Counted from the stretch's first letter, positions 40,986 through 55,281 are shown. The stretch: 64,000 bases of DNA from Coturnix japonica (GCF_001577835.2 NC_029525.1:17668731-17732730); one strand, 5' to 3'. Translations and numbers: made by a program. Notes: generated by a model not told the origin, from the letters alone.

Positions 40986-41692
40986 CTGCAGGTAGTGGGG
41001 AGGTGGGGGACCAATACTTGGGTGGGGAGAGGGGGGGGCATGGGAGCTGCATTTGCTCCTGTAGCCAAAATCTGCCCTAAAGCAAAACCTCAGTCCTGGG
41101 GTTTGGGTGTACCCACATCTCACAGACCCAAGACATTTGGGTTGCCAGCTTGGCTAATGGAACTGCGCCTGGACGCTTGTCCCATACCTACGGAAGGGAT
41201 GGAGAGGGCAGAGGGGGTGTTGTTGCTCCCAGCTGCCGATGCTTCCTCACCCTCTCCTTTTTGACTACGCATTAGAAACGTCCCCATTGCCAGCTACAGG
41301 ATGAGCACAGCCACAGGATGAGCACCGCTGCTTCCTTCGATCGTTAAGACATCAAACAGACACCTTGAGGAGCTGCACTCAGCGCCCGCCTCCCCGATTA
41401 GGAGCTCCCTCCCCATGCCCAGCCGTGCAGGGAGGAGCAGCTCCCACGCTCCCCACGCCTTGGCTGTGATCTCCCGTGTCTAATGACGCCCATTTATATG
41501 TCAGCGTTGGGAGAAGATTCATCTCCAGGTGACACGCATTCTCTGCCAAGTTCCTGTGATTATGGAAATCTCTATTACTGGGCTAGCCAGGCATGAATCA
41601 GATGGAAACTCTGCTGTGCTGGGGGATGAGCTGAGTATCTCTGATGGGTTTGGTGGGATGAATTGTGTTGAGCCCTCGGTCACCATGGGATG

Positions 41693-41752
41693 GGGGATGC
41701 AGAGGGGTCCCAGTGCTCTACTGCCCTGGGACTGGGACCCCTCTGCATCCCC
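41693..41752. repeat. Perfect 22-bp inverted repeat with 16-nt loop
   Basis: 41693-41714 is the exact reverse complement of 41731-41752. The loop is GCTCTACTGCCCTGGG. Stem and loop length are in the pre-miRNA range, but a fully paired stem is unusual for an old miRNA and could be a recent local inverted duplication. Confidence 0.95.
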
Positions 41753-42216
41753 AGGGTGAGTCATTGGGGTCAACTGATGCCGCTGAAACTCCACATTGAA
41801 GTGCTGAACGCGCCAGGTTATTAAAAAATAACAATAATAGAAAAAAACACACACGCAGACGGAGGGAAAATGAACAATTGGAAGGAAAAAAGGCAAGGTT
41901 TGCCTTTATGATGCTGCCGGGAAGTGCTGACAAAGCTGCTCCTGACAAAGCCCCAGCGGGAGGGGGGAACTGTCTCTTTGCTCTGCCTGTCTCCTGCTGA
42001 ACAAGGATCACTTTTAATGGGCTGAATACATACAACATACAGCTGACAACAAAGATGTTAGACTAACCTAACAAGAGAGCGAAACAGAAACAGCACACAG
42101 TGAGTAATTAGAATCTAATTAATTTGCATTTCACAAGAGACTCGGAGATGTCAGAGGGAAAAAAAAATAAATAAAAAGTAAATTCCCAGAGATTAAAGGG
42201 CTCGTGGAGGGTGAGC

Positions 42217-42322
42217 GGAGGCACTGGGAGCAGAGGAGGCACTGGGAGCAGAGGAGGCACTGGGAGCAGAGGAGGCACTGGGAGCAGAGGAGGCACTGGG
42301 AGCAGAGGAGGCACTGGGAGCA
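42217..42322. repeat. 18-bp tandem repeat, 5 perfect copies plus one near-complete
   Basis: Unit GGAGGCACTGGGAGCAGA; the first five copies are identical and the sixth differs only at its end. This homogeneity suggests recent expansion. Confidence 0.98.
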
Positions 42323-45300
42323 ACCGAGCCCAAAACGCAGCGACCCGCAGAGCCGGCTGGGATGTGCAGTTATTAAATGGGGGCAGGTGTGAAAATGGCA
42401 GGGCTGGGAGCAAAGGTGTCCTTGGGTCAGCAAAACGGCAATGAAAACATCCAAACGGCAACTCGTGCTGCCTGACATCCCCCCTGGCTCTACACCACTC
42501 TTCCCTCCTGCTGTTCTATGGCTCTGCAAAGGGATGAGAAGGGGAAAAGAGGATTTGGTGTGGGGTGTGCTCAGAGCTGGGAGCCAACCCCACGCAGAGC
42601 CCCAGCATCACCAGCGGCTCTCGGTGCTAAGGCAGCTCCTTCCCAACATTAGTGCTTGCAATATGGTAATCTTTATGTTCAACACCCTATTTCTTAACAC
42701 TGGCTGTTCCCGTGAGGCAAGCGATCCCAGATCTACATAACATCAAGGGGAGATTTACAGCTTGTTTCCATAATGATGACACCAGGCAGGAGATTATGCT
42801 GTCAGAGATGCCGGTGCAGCCACACAAGCTCTAGGGAAGAAAAACAACTGTCATCCCATGGTGTGACGTGGTCGTCATCACTGCTACAGGCATCCCTAAG
42901 CCCAGGTCCTCCCAGTGCTGATGGATGGGATGGGGGACCTGGGATGAGTGATGGGGAAGCACTCTTACCTGCGTTCAACAGCACCAACTCAGTCTTCCCT
43001 TCCCATTCAGCCCCGTGTTTGCAGTAAGAAACCAATGCCACAAACACGCCGAGGGGGTATTTATTTTTCTTGAAAGCAAAATAACACAAACTAACATCAG
43101 AAAGGAGGCATTCAGCTCAGCCAGCTTCTTTCTTTTGTTGAGAATCAAAGTGGTGATTATCTGAGCAGGTTGCTTCCTGACAGCCCACCTCAGTAGCAGA
43201 AAATATACTGCAAGCATTGCACCAGTGAGCAAAGGGCCGGCATGTGGGGCAGTGGTGCTCAGGACACACTGCTGCCATTGCCCACATCCCAGTAATGCTC
43301 CCAGTTTCTGGGCACAGCACTGTGGCACAGATTGGGATGCTGATGTGTGTCCTCTGCCACCACCCCAAGCAAAGCATCTCCTAAAATACGTCTCCCTGTG
43401 TGTGCACAGCTCCATCCTTTCCTTCCTCCTTAGGAAAAAGCCCTCCCAGTGAAGCCAAAGCCTTTCAGAAGACAAACACACACACTGCTCCTTCTGAAGT
43501 CACCAGGCAGCCAGCCACCACCGGGGCAGTGGGATCCAGCCCATAATTTGCAGTGTGAGCTCTCGAGCAGCATTGCCGCAATACGATGAGGTCATGAGTC
43601 ACCCAACCACCGAAACCATCCAGCCAGCCCCATACAGCACATGGCTGGGAGGCTGGGTCTGCCCTTTCCTGCACTGCCTGGAGAGCAGGGGGTTGGGATG
43701 GAGGGAGCAGATGCATCCCCTGCCCTAGGGATGATGGGGAGATGTGTCTCCAGCATCAGAATCCCAGGAGCACCTGGATCCCAGCAAAGCATGGTGACAG
43801 CACCGCCTGCATGGGGCTTCCTAAAAGCTTCCTAAAGCTGAAAATGCCCATCATAGGAGGGGAAGAGGTGAGGGATGTGCAGCGCAATGTACGTGCCCCT
43901 ACAAAGTCTCAGCCCCAGATCTATCCCCAAAGATACTGCTGGAGAAGACAACAGAGGAATCCTACTGCTGCCAGCCCAGCCACAGCCCTGTCCTTCAGGG
44001 ATGGTTGCAGACAAAACAAAGGAGATAGAAGATGAACGCTGCATTACCCTGACAGCCACGAGTTAGGCTGTGATACATCTCTACCTCTGGGATACGTGAC
44101 AGATATTATTCATTGTTCCCTTCTCACTTGTCACCATGCAATCAGGGCTGGGAACCAAGGGAAGTTCACAACTTTCCGCTGCGACTCGCCTGCAGATCTG
44201 TCAGTTGACTGAAGACCCAAATTACACAGTTACAGAGCCCAGCGAACTGCTAAAACCTGCACGCCTTGCTGCCGAGATTAGAGATTCACCGTGGTAATTA
44301 TGTTAATGTTGATGTGTAGACGGATAACTGGCAGCAAGGAGTTGCTCTGAAACATCTATTTATAGATCCGGGGAAAAAAATAAACCTCTCCATCTCCAGG
44401 CAAACATATGGGCAACCAAAGCAGACAAATTAAGTGGGAGAAGAGAGGGAAAGAAGGAACAGGAACCGGAGCCAGGCAGTGCCATGGAGCTGGTGCCCAT
44501 GGTCAAATGAGCACTGAGGACAGTGATGCTTTGGCAGCACCCCATGCACTCATGGCACATGGGGGGGATGGTGGCACCTCGGTGGCACTGTGAGCATCTG
44601 AGCCACCTCTCCAAGGCAAACAGCTCTCCAGGAGCTGTGGATGTGCCTCCATGCTTCCCCCCACGGCTGTGCACACTGACGATGCTGCGCTCTCCAGCTC
44701 CCAGCAGGATGTGGGATTTAAATTTGGAGCTGTGTGCTAAATTACACGGGCCGTCAGTCAACTCCTTGCGATGTTTTGAGTAGACAGATTTATACAAACA
44801 CTCAACACTCAGCAGACCCAGCGCGGTATCTTTCACACCAGTGAAGAGGAAAGAAATCAAACCTTCCCTCCCCCCCCACCCCCATGACAAAGTTTCTCCC
44901 CAACGCCTTTCAAATGGGATCACAGTGGTACGTATTTATCGAGGAAACAACTGAAACTCCCTGAGAACCCAGGGAAGGTGCAGTCTGACCAACCTAGGCA
45001 CAGGGAGGGAGCTTATTGCCTTCAAACCCCCCATAGGAAACACTGGGATAACCCCAGCAGTGGGGGCAGAGCTCAGAGTGCTGGGTGCTTTGGGAGCAAA
45101 AAGGCCACTGCAGAGGCTCTTACACCTGAAGAGAATGCTTCCTACCCCCTTATTTTTTAAAGGGAATTCTCTTTTAAATTCCTGGTGGCAAGCTGGCCCA
45201 GCAAGCTCTTCCAGGCACAGTGCTGTAGCATGCCATTAGAAAAACAAAGTGCTTTCTCCACTTGATAGCTGGCCTTTTATTTTTGGAACTGATACATGCA

Positions 45301-48300
45301 ATCACAGTAGCATGGCCCCAGCAATTAGGAAGAAAAGTACTTTTCTTCTCCAAGCCCAATTACCCATCCTGTAATTGACATAATTATTATCTTTCTGTTT
45401 CCTAATAATATTTATTGAACACTATGAATTCCTATTCTCAGCAAAGCTGCTCCCAGAGCACAGCAATTTCCAAGTCCTGGCAGGGTCAGTGTTGGAGGAG
45501 GATCAGTGCAGGGTGTTCCTAGCATGGGGGGGGAGATGTACCCAGGCTGCAAACCTCACCCTCCTGCTACCAGCTGGGTAAACATACAACAAGATATACA
45601 GATTTCAGACAGACACAGTCCTGTATGTAAGGAACAAGGGCCCAGTGGCAGTCTTGAGGAGAGAAGGGAAATAGAGAAAATAGTCAGCCCTACCTGTAAT
45701 GAAAACAGGCACATTAATTTAAAGCACACTCAGACCCCACCCACCCACATCTTCTGCTTCTTTTATAAGTTATGATAAATGCCTACAAGAAAATCAAGCC
45801 CTGGAGAGACTCAACCACAGGCACACCAGGGATAAACCAAAGCCCACAGGGGCTCATGCCCTTGGCTGGAGCTTTGCCCTCAGCACCACTCACCTCTGCA
45901 ACCACCCTTCCCAGCCACATCTAGCAGATGAGACACTCCTCCAGCCCTCTGGCTCCAGAACACATCACCCCCAACCACAGCTTCTCTTGCATGATCCAGA
46001 TTATTTATGGCACTGATCTCCTAATTGTCCCAGTGATCTGATAGGTGGAAACAGGGAAAGGGTGGGTCAGAGCAGCAATAGGCAGAGAGCAGCTGTGCTG
46101 GCCATCAGGTGCTGCCTTTTGAGCATCCCCCAGATGGAGCCTATAACCATTTCTCCCTCAGCATGTGGGGATGCTTTGGGAGGGCTATGAACAGCCTTGA
46201 ATTTACTGCCAAGGAAAATGGCAATTTCTCATAGAGATGACTAAGAGCTACCCAATGCATAAAGCAAGCTCTTCCATTATCCCCTGAACATACTGCTGTC
46301 ATGCTGAATTGAACAAGCCAACTTTGATTGGGGTGGAAAAGAGCCTAAGGAGGAAGTGCTGGAGTCCCCATCCCTGGAGGCGTTCCAGAACTGTGGAGAT
46401 GTGGCACTGAAGGACGTGGGTGGTGGGGGGGGGTTGGCCTTGGGGATCTGAGAGGACTTTTCTAACTTTAATAATTCTATGATAAACATGGGGGAAGAAA
46501 CCTGCCTTCCTCTTCTCCTAGGCTTCCTTTTAGTTCTACTGTTCTGCTCACACCAAGACCAACCATGGACCAACCAAGTGGCTCTCCCTGCTCTCCCTGG
46601 TAGAAAAGCCATGTCCACATGAGGAGCAGCCTCATGTTTCCTGCTTCAGCCTCCCTTGGAGCCACAGGGAGTTGTGGCCAGGAAAAGCACAGAGTATCCA
46701 TGGTGGGGATGGAGGGAGACAGGGGGCTCAGCCCTGGGGGTTGGCATAGGGTGGCACCACATTGTGGTCCCAGCGCTGTGCTGCAGCGCTGCCCCACACA
46801 GACAACGTGCTCATTGTATCACTGACTGACTCCTTTCATCTAGGGGATAAAATTAGAAAATCAACCTAATTCCCAGGAGCCTTGTTAAATCAATACGACA
46901 TCTATCAGGCAGGCAAGGCACAATGCAAGGCCGAGATAAAATTAGAACGAGACCCCCGGGTGGGTTGGTATCAGCTCTGCATTTCAGAATTGGCAGGAGC
47001 TTTTGCATAATTTATCAATTACAAACAATTTAATTCATCCAGAAGAACGGCTCACAGGGTAGCTTTGGGTGAGCTAAAAGGCACCGGGGCTGAGCGGCTT
47101 TGGGAACTACCTGCAATGGGGCACAAGGCACAGAACCGAGCTGGGATGGGGCTGCATGGGCCTTGGGATGCCAGTGCCATAATGGAGCTGACCATGCTGT
47201 TGGTAATGAGATAAATGGGACACAAAGTGAGAAAGGCCAAGGATGGGATTTGATGCTTCCCAGCCTGGAGCCAAGAGCTGTGAGCGCTATCGTTCTGTCC
47301 CAGCAAGGGAAACACCAAAGGTTAAGGGTAGGTTATTCGAGAGAACAGAAGTGATAAAAATCAAAAGCATTTCTTCTGCTGACTCTGAGCCTTCGGAAGG
47401 TTATGAGGCACTTCCTTCCTGCAGCCCTCCTTTGTTCCGCTGCCTACTGCCCGGCTGTGCTGCCCAGCGCGGGTCTCAGAGCAAACAATGGCAGTTTGTT
47501 GGGAGAGGGGAGGTGGGAGAGCATGGGAGGAGTGACAGCCCCCTCTGGAAATGGCCCCTTCCCTCTATGCTTCCCTCCCCACCACCACCATCCTGCTCTC
47601 TTGTTTCAACACTAACTCACGCAGCTTTTAGAGCCAAGAAGTTAAGTGGTGCATAATTATGGCATTGCTAATTATAATCCCACAATGAAATCAGTGCTTT
47701 GCAACGAAGGCCACAAAGACCCGGTGGTTAGCAGCAGGCCCGTTCCTAACTCCTCCAAACTGCTCCTGGCTGCAAGGAGGATTTGCAAGGAGGATTCAGA
47801 CGGGGCGAGGCACGCAGCAGCAGCACCCTCCTCCCATCTGTGCATCCCAGTGGGGCCCCATGGGGCACTCTGTGGTGGTGATATTGCCCTACAGTGCATA
47901 GCCCAGCATGGGCCCTCCTGGTGCAACCATTCAACCATGCCCAGCATGGCAGGCCATGGTCGCATTCCTCCCTTGGATCCATCCCTATCCGTTACCATCG
48001 CTCTATGTAGCAGCCTAATAACACTCTATGCTTTATATCCTAGGTGCTTGATTTATTAGGTAATTTGTTTCTTCTCCGTAGTGCTGGCCCGCTTGTCATC
48101 CGTGTAATGGGATGATGGAAGGGCACGCTGCAGACACCAGGCATTAAAAGCTAGGCAAATATGACCCATCTAAACTTGACATCCAAAAATCGATTCACAG
48201 TAATTTTTGTGCTTCTGGCTTGCCTGAGAGGGGGAAAAAAAGAGGCAAAAAATTACAGTGATTCACACGGGGCTGCCCTCCGTGGGGAGATGGGAGGGAG

Positions 48301-49494
48301 GAGGGTGTTGGGATACTGCAGGTGGGCACTGTGGGCAGTGGGCTCAGCCTGGTTCTGATGTCCCCATATCCCTCTCATCTACAACCAGCCCCTGAGGCCC
48401 TTGGGAGAGCTGTCCTATGGGTACAGCCCAGGGGTGGTGGCTCTCCTGATACCACTGACCTCCCCGCATCGTGCTGGGAGGAGCTCAATGCCTGCACCCC
48501 ACAGCTGGGATTCAATGTGCAGCTTTAGGATGGGGATACAGGAAGGGTCTGCAGCTCCTTCATCAGGATGTTTTCCCCTGCACAGAGCAGAGCTTTGTAA
48601 CCTGAGCCACCTCCAAAGTGTCTGCAGCGGGCTGCTTAGGAGTAAATGAGGCACTCATTAAAGCCCAGGCTAGAAACCACAGTGTGCTCTAATTCACAAT
48701 GTCATTTATATTTATTAATGTAATTAACCTGCTCAGGTAGCTGTGCTGGTGAGCAGTGTGAATCACTGGACCGGGGACTGAATCCAGGGCCAGGTGTGAG
48801 TAGAGTGCCTGGGCTGGCTGCATCCAGGCTGTGAGCACCACTTGTCCCACACCATAACAGTGGGGCAGCAAAAGACCCTACTGGGGCTCCAATGTCCTTA
48901 GGGAGGAATGTGGGTGGCCCAAAGGAGGATGTTGCCTATGGCAGTAATGCAAATCTCATTGCAATACTGCAAATCCTTCTGCAATACTGTAAATCCTAAG
49001 GAGTCAAAGAGCATGCAGAGCCCCTGAGTTGTGTGGTGCATGGGATCCACCAGCACCTCCTGGTTCCCAGCCATGTCCCGGCTCCTGGGTGTGGGTCTCA
49101 GCGCTGTGCTCATCCCAGACATGAGAGAGGTGGTGGCACAGAGCTGCTCTGCGGTGCAGCTCCTGGGCTGCCTGGGGCAGGAGAGCAGGGATTGCAGCAG
49201 CCTCAGCCAGGGCAGCCAAGATGCAAAGGCAGATGGGGAACTTCAGGCACTGCAGGGCCATGAGCTGCACCCAGCATCTCCCACACTGATAACCATCAGC
49301 TGTTGAGGGTGTGGACGACATTAGCAACTCAAAGGGATTAGGAGAGATGTGCACTGGATAAGGGGATGTGCTCACCTGGAGCTGGCCTCAGCACTGGTAG
49401 GTGGGCTGGTTTTTAGGGTCGGTTTGATGATACGGATCATCCTGCAGCACTCGGTGCGGCACCAGGAGTGGTCATGAACAGGTGTTCTCAGCTC
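42323..49494. other. Gene desert segment
   Basis: One CR1 copy (46322-46487). AT-rich islands at 42640-42800, 44060-44380, 45170-45470, 46840-47050 and 48000-48260 might be conserved noncoding DNA. No gene recognised. Confidence 0.5.
46322..46487 (+). mobile_element. CR1 LINE 3' fragment
   Basis: Runs from GATTGGGGTGGAAAAGAGCC through CATCCCTGGAGGCGTTCCAG to a tail TAATAATTCTATGATAAAC. It shares the same 5' breakpoint-side sequence with the inverted copy at 60628-60775, so both belong to one subfamily. Confidence 0.85.
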
Positions 49495-49662
49495 CCATGG
49501 CCGAGGCAACACCACAGCATCACCACAGTGTTGCCACAGTATCACCCCAACACTCACAGCATTGCTGCAGCATTGCCACTGTGCCTGCAGCTTCACCACA
49601 GCATCGACACTGCATCGTGTCAGCACCTGCAGCATCACCATAGTGTCACCGCAGCATCCCCA
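49495..49662. repeat. Degenerate 12-bp repeat, unit like CACAGCATCACC
   Basis: Repeated CACCACAGCATC, GCCACAGTATCA and CTGCAGCATTGC words at about 12-base spacing, with irregular steps. Confidence 0.75.
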
Positions 49663-52464
49663 TAGAACAGAGGCTGCCCCATCCATCCCAAGCCAAGCAC
49701 AAGGGCAGGAGCAGCCTGGCATGCATGGAGAAAAATAAAAGACAATTAAGGAAGCACCCAGAACACCAAGTTAATGAGCATGCTGGAAGCCATCAGCCAG
49801 AACCTGTTTTGGCACGGAGTGCTGCCCCAACGTGCCAGCCCGGAGCTCCGGGGGAGGCAGCTGCTGCCCCAAGGGGAATGTGAGGCTGGAGTAGCACTGG
49901 GTTGGTGAGGGACTGGGAAGCACATGGGCAGGAAAAACTGGGGGTCACTTCTGATTTCAGCACTTTCGACTTTTTCTTTCATTCTCGCAGTTTTTCTTCC
50001 TTTCCTTTTCTCCATGTTATTATCTTCGTTAGGCACTGATTTGGCTGCAGGGCCTCTCCAAGAGAATGGAGTGTGGCGTGGGTGTTACCGGCTGCTGGCG
50101 CTCCCCGGCTCCGTGAAGCAACGCCAATTACTAATTTCATGGAGATAAGCCCTTCTGAGGGAGGGGGGAAAAGAATTCTCCCAGCTTTGAAATCCAAAAG
50201 GCGCCTTCATTTCTGCATTCCACGAAAGCTCGAGGGGCTGAGGGGACGGCTCCCATCCATCCGCACATGGAGGGACAGAGCAGCACCCAGGGGGCATTGC
50301 CCAGAGGTACAGGGGAACGCAGTGCAGCTGTGCACCCACCCACATGTAACCCCACACGCAGCCCCTTCCCCCCGCTGCTCCCACAGCCCCGCAGCACCCA
50401 GGCTATGAGCACGGAGGGAGAATGGCGGCGCGCAGAATGAAGCTGGGTGTAGTTTGCATTTTTATTGCTCTAGCCTCAGATTCCAGCCTACAGAAAAGGT
50501 TTCAAAAAGGATTAGATGCCATAAAACCTTTAATAATCCTCCCACATCTTACGTTTAATTATTGTTTTTACACATGCGGAGCCAACACGCCTGTAGCGAG
50601 CAATCACGTCTCGCATGCCACTCCTCCTGCATTTCTTCTCCCCTGCGTGGCTATGGGTTTCCACAGCTCCACCACCCAGCAGGGCCCATCCTGGGGACTC
50701 ACAGCTCCTCTATCCCATAACCACAGCCTTATAGAAGCACACCTCATCTCACAGGGAGCAGCAGCTCCGAGCAGTTGTGCAGGACGTGTGTATGGGGCAG
50801 AGCAATGGGATTTGGGGGGACACTTGCTGAAATCACTCTTGGATGGGGATTAAAAAAAATACCCTCATCTCCAGTTCTAACCCGCCTGCTTGGAAGGAAC
50901 ACGTTGTCACTCACGTGCTGCAATCAGAATGGTTACTGGAAGGGAAAATCAGATCTTTTCATCATTTGTTCATCTCAACAGCTTTCCTGAAGCCAACCAG
51001 GGCTGGGGAGGATTCAGACATAGGAAGAGGTTAAGAGTAGAGCACATCCTGGTACCATTTTGGTACCATTTCAGAGGTCCCATTATCCCACAAAGCACTT
51101 AAAAGCAGCCCCACAGCCTCACCAAGCCCAGGTTCCCTCTGACACCAATGCCAGGACCATAGTGACATGGGGACCTGGGGACATGGGATGTCTCAGTGGT
51201 GTGTGCCTGGTGCCGCAGTGTCCCCAGCTCTGCATCACGTGCCAGGCAAGGGGAGAGCAGCTCTGGGTGGAGTGGGAAGCTCTAGGGCTGTGCTGGGCCC
51301 AAACAGGCTCCTCGTGAATGGCTTCATTATTATTATGATTATTATTACTTAGGTGCTGTTTCCCCATTGCCCATGGCACGGCCTTGCTGGGGGATGATTT
51401 CCACCTCGTTGTTTCTGGGCTAGGGGAACCAAGGCCAGATAGGCTTTCCTGAGCCCACACTCGACCCCAGGCACATTTTGAGGCAAAACCTCATTTTTGG
51501 GGCATGTTTCCCCATTGTGACCCTGCGGACTCCCATCTCCTGCTGCCAAGGATGCTCAGAGCTGGGTGCTGGCAGCCGGCACCACCGCTACCTCATGGAG
51601 CAGAGTTTGTGCGTGGCCTCATCCCAGCCCTGCTGTGACTCATTTCTGATGAAGATTATTATTGTTTTTTTTCAGCAGAAAGCCAGCAGCAGGGCGGGCC
51701 GGCACCCACAGGGCTGCTCTCCCCTGCATTGAGGCAAAGATGTGCAGAATCAGCAGAGGTGACCATGGCCTCGCTGGGAGGAAGTGCTCCCTGAGCACAG
51801 CGCACAAGGAGTTAAGGGGCTCAGCCTGGCTGGAGGAAGCCTCCCTCAGCAGGGAAGGAAAGGACAGAACAATTCTTCATTTATTTTGGTCGCAGGCAGT
51901 GTCCCATTAAAATCTTGCTGCCCGAGCTGTGTGCACATGGCAAAAACCAGAGCACCCGGCTCCAGGCGAGACAAAGGCAGCCTGTGCTCCGGAGATGTTT
52001 TATTCATGTGCAGCCTTGGAGCACAAACGAGCCCCACTATTCCAGCTTGCCTTTGTGAGATGGGAATGGCAGTGAGGGGATGGAGCTGCACCCAGAATTG
52101 CAGCTTCTTCCCCAGTTTGGCCAGCTCATTGCACTAATTCCCCCACACCATGCAGGAGCTGCGTGCTTTGCTCGCTGTCCTTGCATTGCATGAGGGCACA
52201 AGGACAGTGCTCGGCTTCCAGCAGTGAGGAAAGGCCCCTACAAACAAAGAAATAATGGAGAAGTTGGCCTTCGCCTTCCCCTGATTGGTTCTAATTGAAT
52301 ATTAATACCATCTTGATCTTATTTTAATGCTCCATTTAATCTGAATGTTTGTCTTATTTTCGTTCCCCGCAGAGGATTATGCACACACGTGACATTGGGC
52401 CACCGCTACCATGCGCAAAGCCTGAGAGCCATTTCCAAAGGGAAATAATTCCAAAGGGGAAAAA
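49663..52464. other. Gene desert segment
   Basis: No gene. 50430-50620 (TTTGCATTTTTATTGCTC, CGTTTAATTATTGTTTTTAC) is an AT-rich island. A short TTA-rich run is at 51327-51350. Confidence 0.5.
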
Positions 52465-52554
52465 CTCCCAATGGAAACAAACACCTCCCGATCGAAATAC
52501 CTCCCAATGGAAATACCTCCCAATGGAAATACCTCCCAATGGAAATACCTCCAA
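52465..52554. repeat. 16-bp tandem repeat, unit CTCCCAATGGAAATAC
   Basis: Three perfect units (52501-52548), flanked by diverged copies at 52465 and 52485 and a partial copy on the right. Confidence 0.95.
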
Positions 52555-54189
52555 GTGCAGCCATGGGGACCATTGGGAGCGAAGTTCACGCATGGAGCAG
52601 ATCCGTGTTTTGGGGCGTGGATAGCAGCACCCCGTGCCCAGACACGTGCCTGAGAGAGGCAGAGATTGCACATCTCCAGGATGTGAATCTGCCTCCTCCG
52701 CTGTGACGGAGGTGTGGGTGGGGCAATGTCTCCCAATGCTGCTCTGGGTGGTCTGGGCAGGTTGGGAGCCAGGAAGGTCCCATTCCAATGGGGTGGGTTC
52801 CTCTCTGAGTTATACTGAGAGCACCATTAATTAAAACACTCTCTGTGATGGCCATCCCACTCAAGAAGAGGCAGCTGGGTGGGTGGTTCTGCCCCTGGCA
52901 CGAGGGACGTGGGGGTAGCACAGGCAGGTGTCCTTCCATAACTCATAGCATTCTCTGAGTGGAAAAAAAACCTTGGGAAGCAGCAAGGCAAAGTGGGCAA
53001 GAGTTGGAGTGCCACCAGACTCTGTTTCCATCCCCATCCCCAGCCCAGGACCTGAGGGGTAGCCAGAACCGGCGCTCCCATCCCCGTGCCACCTCATTTT
53101 CCTGCCCAGTCCCTCCATTTTCAGAACTCACAACACATTTGGTAACACTGAGGTAATGGGTTGGTTTAATCCCTCCCAAAATCACGATAACCCCACAGAC
53201 GGATGCGCCGGTCCAGGAATGCATTAGTATGGGAGAGCGCAGCAAGTGGCGCTGCTGCCAGAAATACCAGAGGAATTAGCAAATTGGGTTGCAGCTCTCG
53301 AGTGAAACCATTTATTTAGGATGGACTGTTCCTTCTTGTAATCCTCTGTCATCAGCACTCACTGCGAAAATTTAACTGTGTCAGACTAAGCCGGCGTGGT
53401 AAGCCTCAGCGCTAGCTCTGTGGGTAGAGAGACTCATTGGTTGCCCAACGTTATTTGCAAGTCAAGTGCATTTCTTTCTTTGTGCTGTAATTGCTGAAGA
53501 CTGCAAATGCCTTACTAAGCAAATCGAGGCGGCGGGGCTGGCTGGTGCCAGGGGGGCTGAGCCTCAGCCTCGGCTCTCACCAGCCCCATCCATTAGCTTC
53601 CATTCTCCTGCGGGGTGTGGGGCTGGGGGCACACAGCCTGCTGCTCAGCCCCGGAAGGTTGATGCTTGTTGGAAAGACACTGACATGGACAGTGCTTGGG
53701 GCGTAGAAAGCTTACAGTGACATATAAAGCAGAGGCGGACATTCCTAATGGCTTTTCCAGTGCTCTACGAAGGTAACTTTGAAGCTAAAAGAGATAAGTT
53801 TAAAAAGTGCTGCAGCTGAGCCCCTGCTCCTGCCCCCACTGAACTCCTTGCTCCTTACTGGGGAAAACAGTTGTGGATAAGGAAGCTTAGGAGGAAGATG
53901 TAGCAGTTCCCAGGTGTGCGCAGCTTTGGGCTCCCAACCTGAGAGCATCAAGAGTTCAGCTGGGGTTATGTCAGACCTGGTGACACAGAAAGCTCTTCCC
54001 TCCAGCGCTTGAGCTTGCGTGCCAACCACTGCTGTGGCTGCTGAACTGTGTTGCACCCCAGCCTCATCCCCAGGACATCACACATCTCCTCCTCCAACCA
54101 CTTCTGGATGTGCAGCTCTTTGGAAATTTGCTGCCCTCTCTTTGGGCTTTTGATGTACCCCGGGAGCAGGGTGTGTGGTAAGCGTTGCT

Positions 54190-54410
54190 TCACCGCTGTT
54201 TGTGCAACCCCGCTGCAGATCCCTTATTATTCACGATGATATCTTGCCACTTGATATGCATAATAGCTCAGAGGTACCGTTGACTACGTTTTTCCAGCGC
54301 TTTGATGTGCTAGCGATAACTTGTTTCTGTTTCACAGCCATTAAGCTAGGTGGAAATCATTACACTACATTAAGTGTAGGGTTTGTTCTTTAATCAGTGT
54401 TGTTCTGGTT
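54190..54410. promoter_or_regulatory. Candidate distal conserved element
   Basis: CCTTATTATTCACGATGATA, TTGATATGCATAATAGC, GCTAGCGATAACTTG and CATTAAGCTAGGTGGAAATC in unique AT-rich sequence with octamer-like ATGCATAAT. Confidence 0.35.
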
Positions 54411-55281
54411 CCAGGCTCGGTGTTGCAATCTGTCATATACAGAAAATATCCTCTTAACCCAGGTAACAAGTTTGGAGGAAGTCAGCAGAGCTGAGCAGGT
54501 TTTCACAGAGGTCAGGAGCTGAGGGCACAGTGCTCCCAGTGCCTCGAGCATCCCGGGCTGTGCTTGCTCCCTGCACGGGGCCATGTGGGCACACACCAGT
54601 GCCTCCAGGGCAGAGCCTATGGATCCATCACACACAACATCTGTTTGACGTTTTAATGTCGTGTTTGTGAAAGCAGCTCGATGGGCAACTTTGTAGGTCA
54701 GGCTTGAAATTTTAGGGTGCAAGGAGAGGTTGACCTGAACATGGAGGTTCTGGGAAAGAGGGGAGGAGCACCCAGAAGGAAGAAGCCCTGCAGCTGGCTG
54801 GGCCACAAGACACCAGAGCTGCTCTGTGCAGAGCCCCTGGAAAGCCAGAACAGCTTGCAAACGAGAACTGTATTTGCTTTGCAAAACCTCTAACCACCCC
54901 TCCCCAGAGTATAGAGAAGAGACAAGTGGGAAGGAGAATATCACAGCCCATTAAGCCCTCAGTGCTGGGATGGGGAGGGCTGCACACCGCCACGGATGGG
55001 GCCACGCCGCTCACATTGGCCCCTGCTCTCACTCAGTGGCTTTGGCAGTGGTGTCTCAGTTTCGTTTCCTGCTTTCTTGCAGCCTCGGCATGTTTAGCTT
55101 GGCCTCCTGCATTCTGTAACATGAAAGCCCTGACTATAAATACATTGTCCCGTCTCCGAAGCCTTTGTCATGTTTTCCTGCTTTGTCCCCCGGGGAAATG
55201 TCTGGTGAGGGAGTGCAAGGTCCTGCTCCCACTGCGGCTGCTGGAATCCTTGCACTCTGGGATGCTCCCCATGGCCCCACT

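Larger units (their letters stand above)
38073..42216. other. Gene desert segment
   Basis: Holds one CR1 copy, the 22-bp hairpin and the candidate block at 39560-39805. Further AT-rich stretches at 38510-38700 and 42020-42190. No coding gene. Confidence 0.5.
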
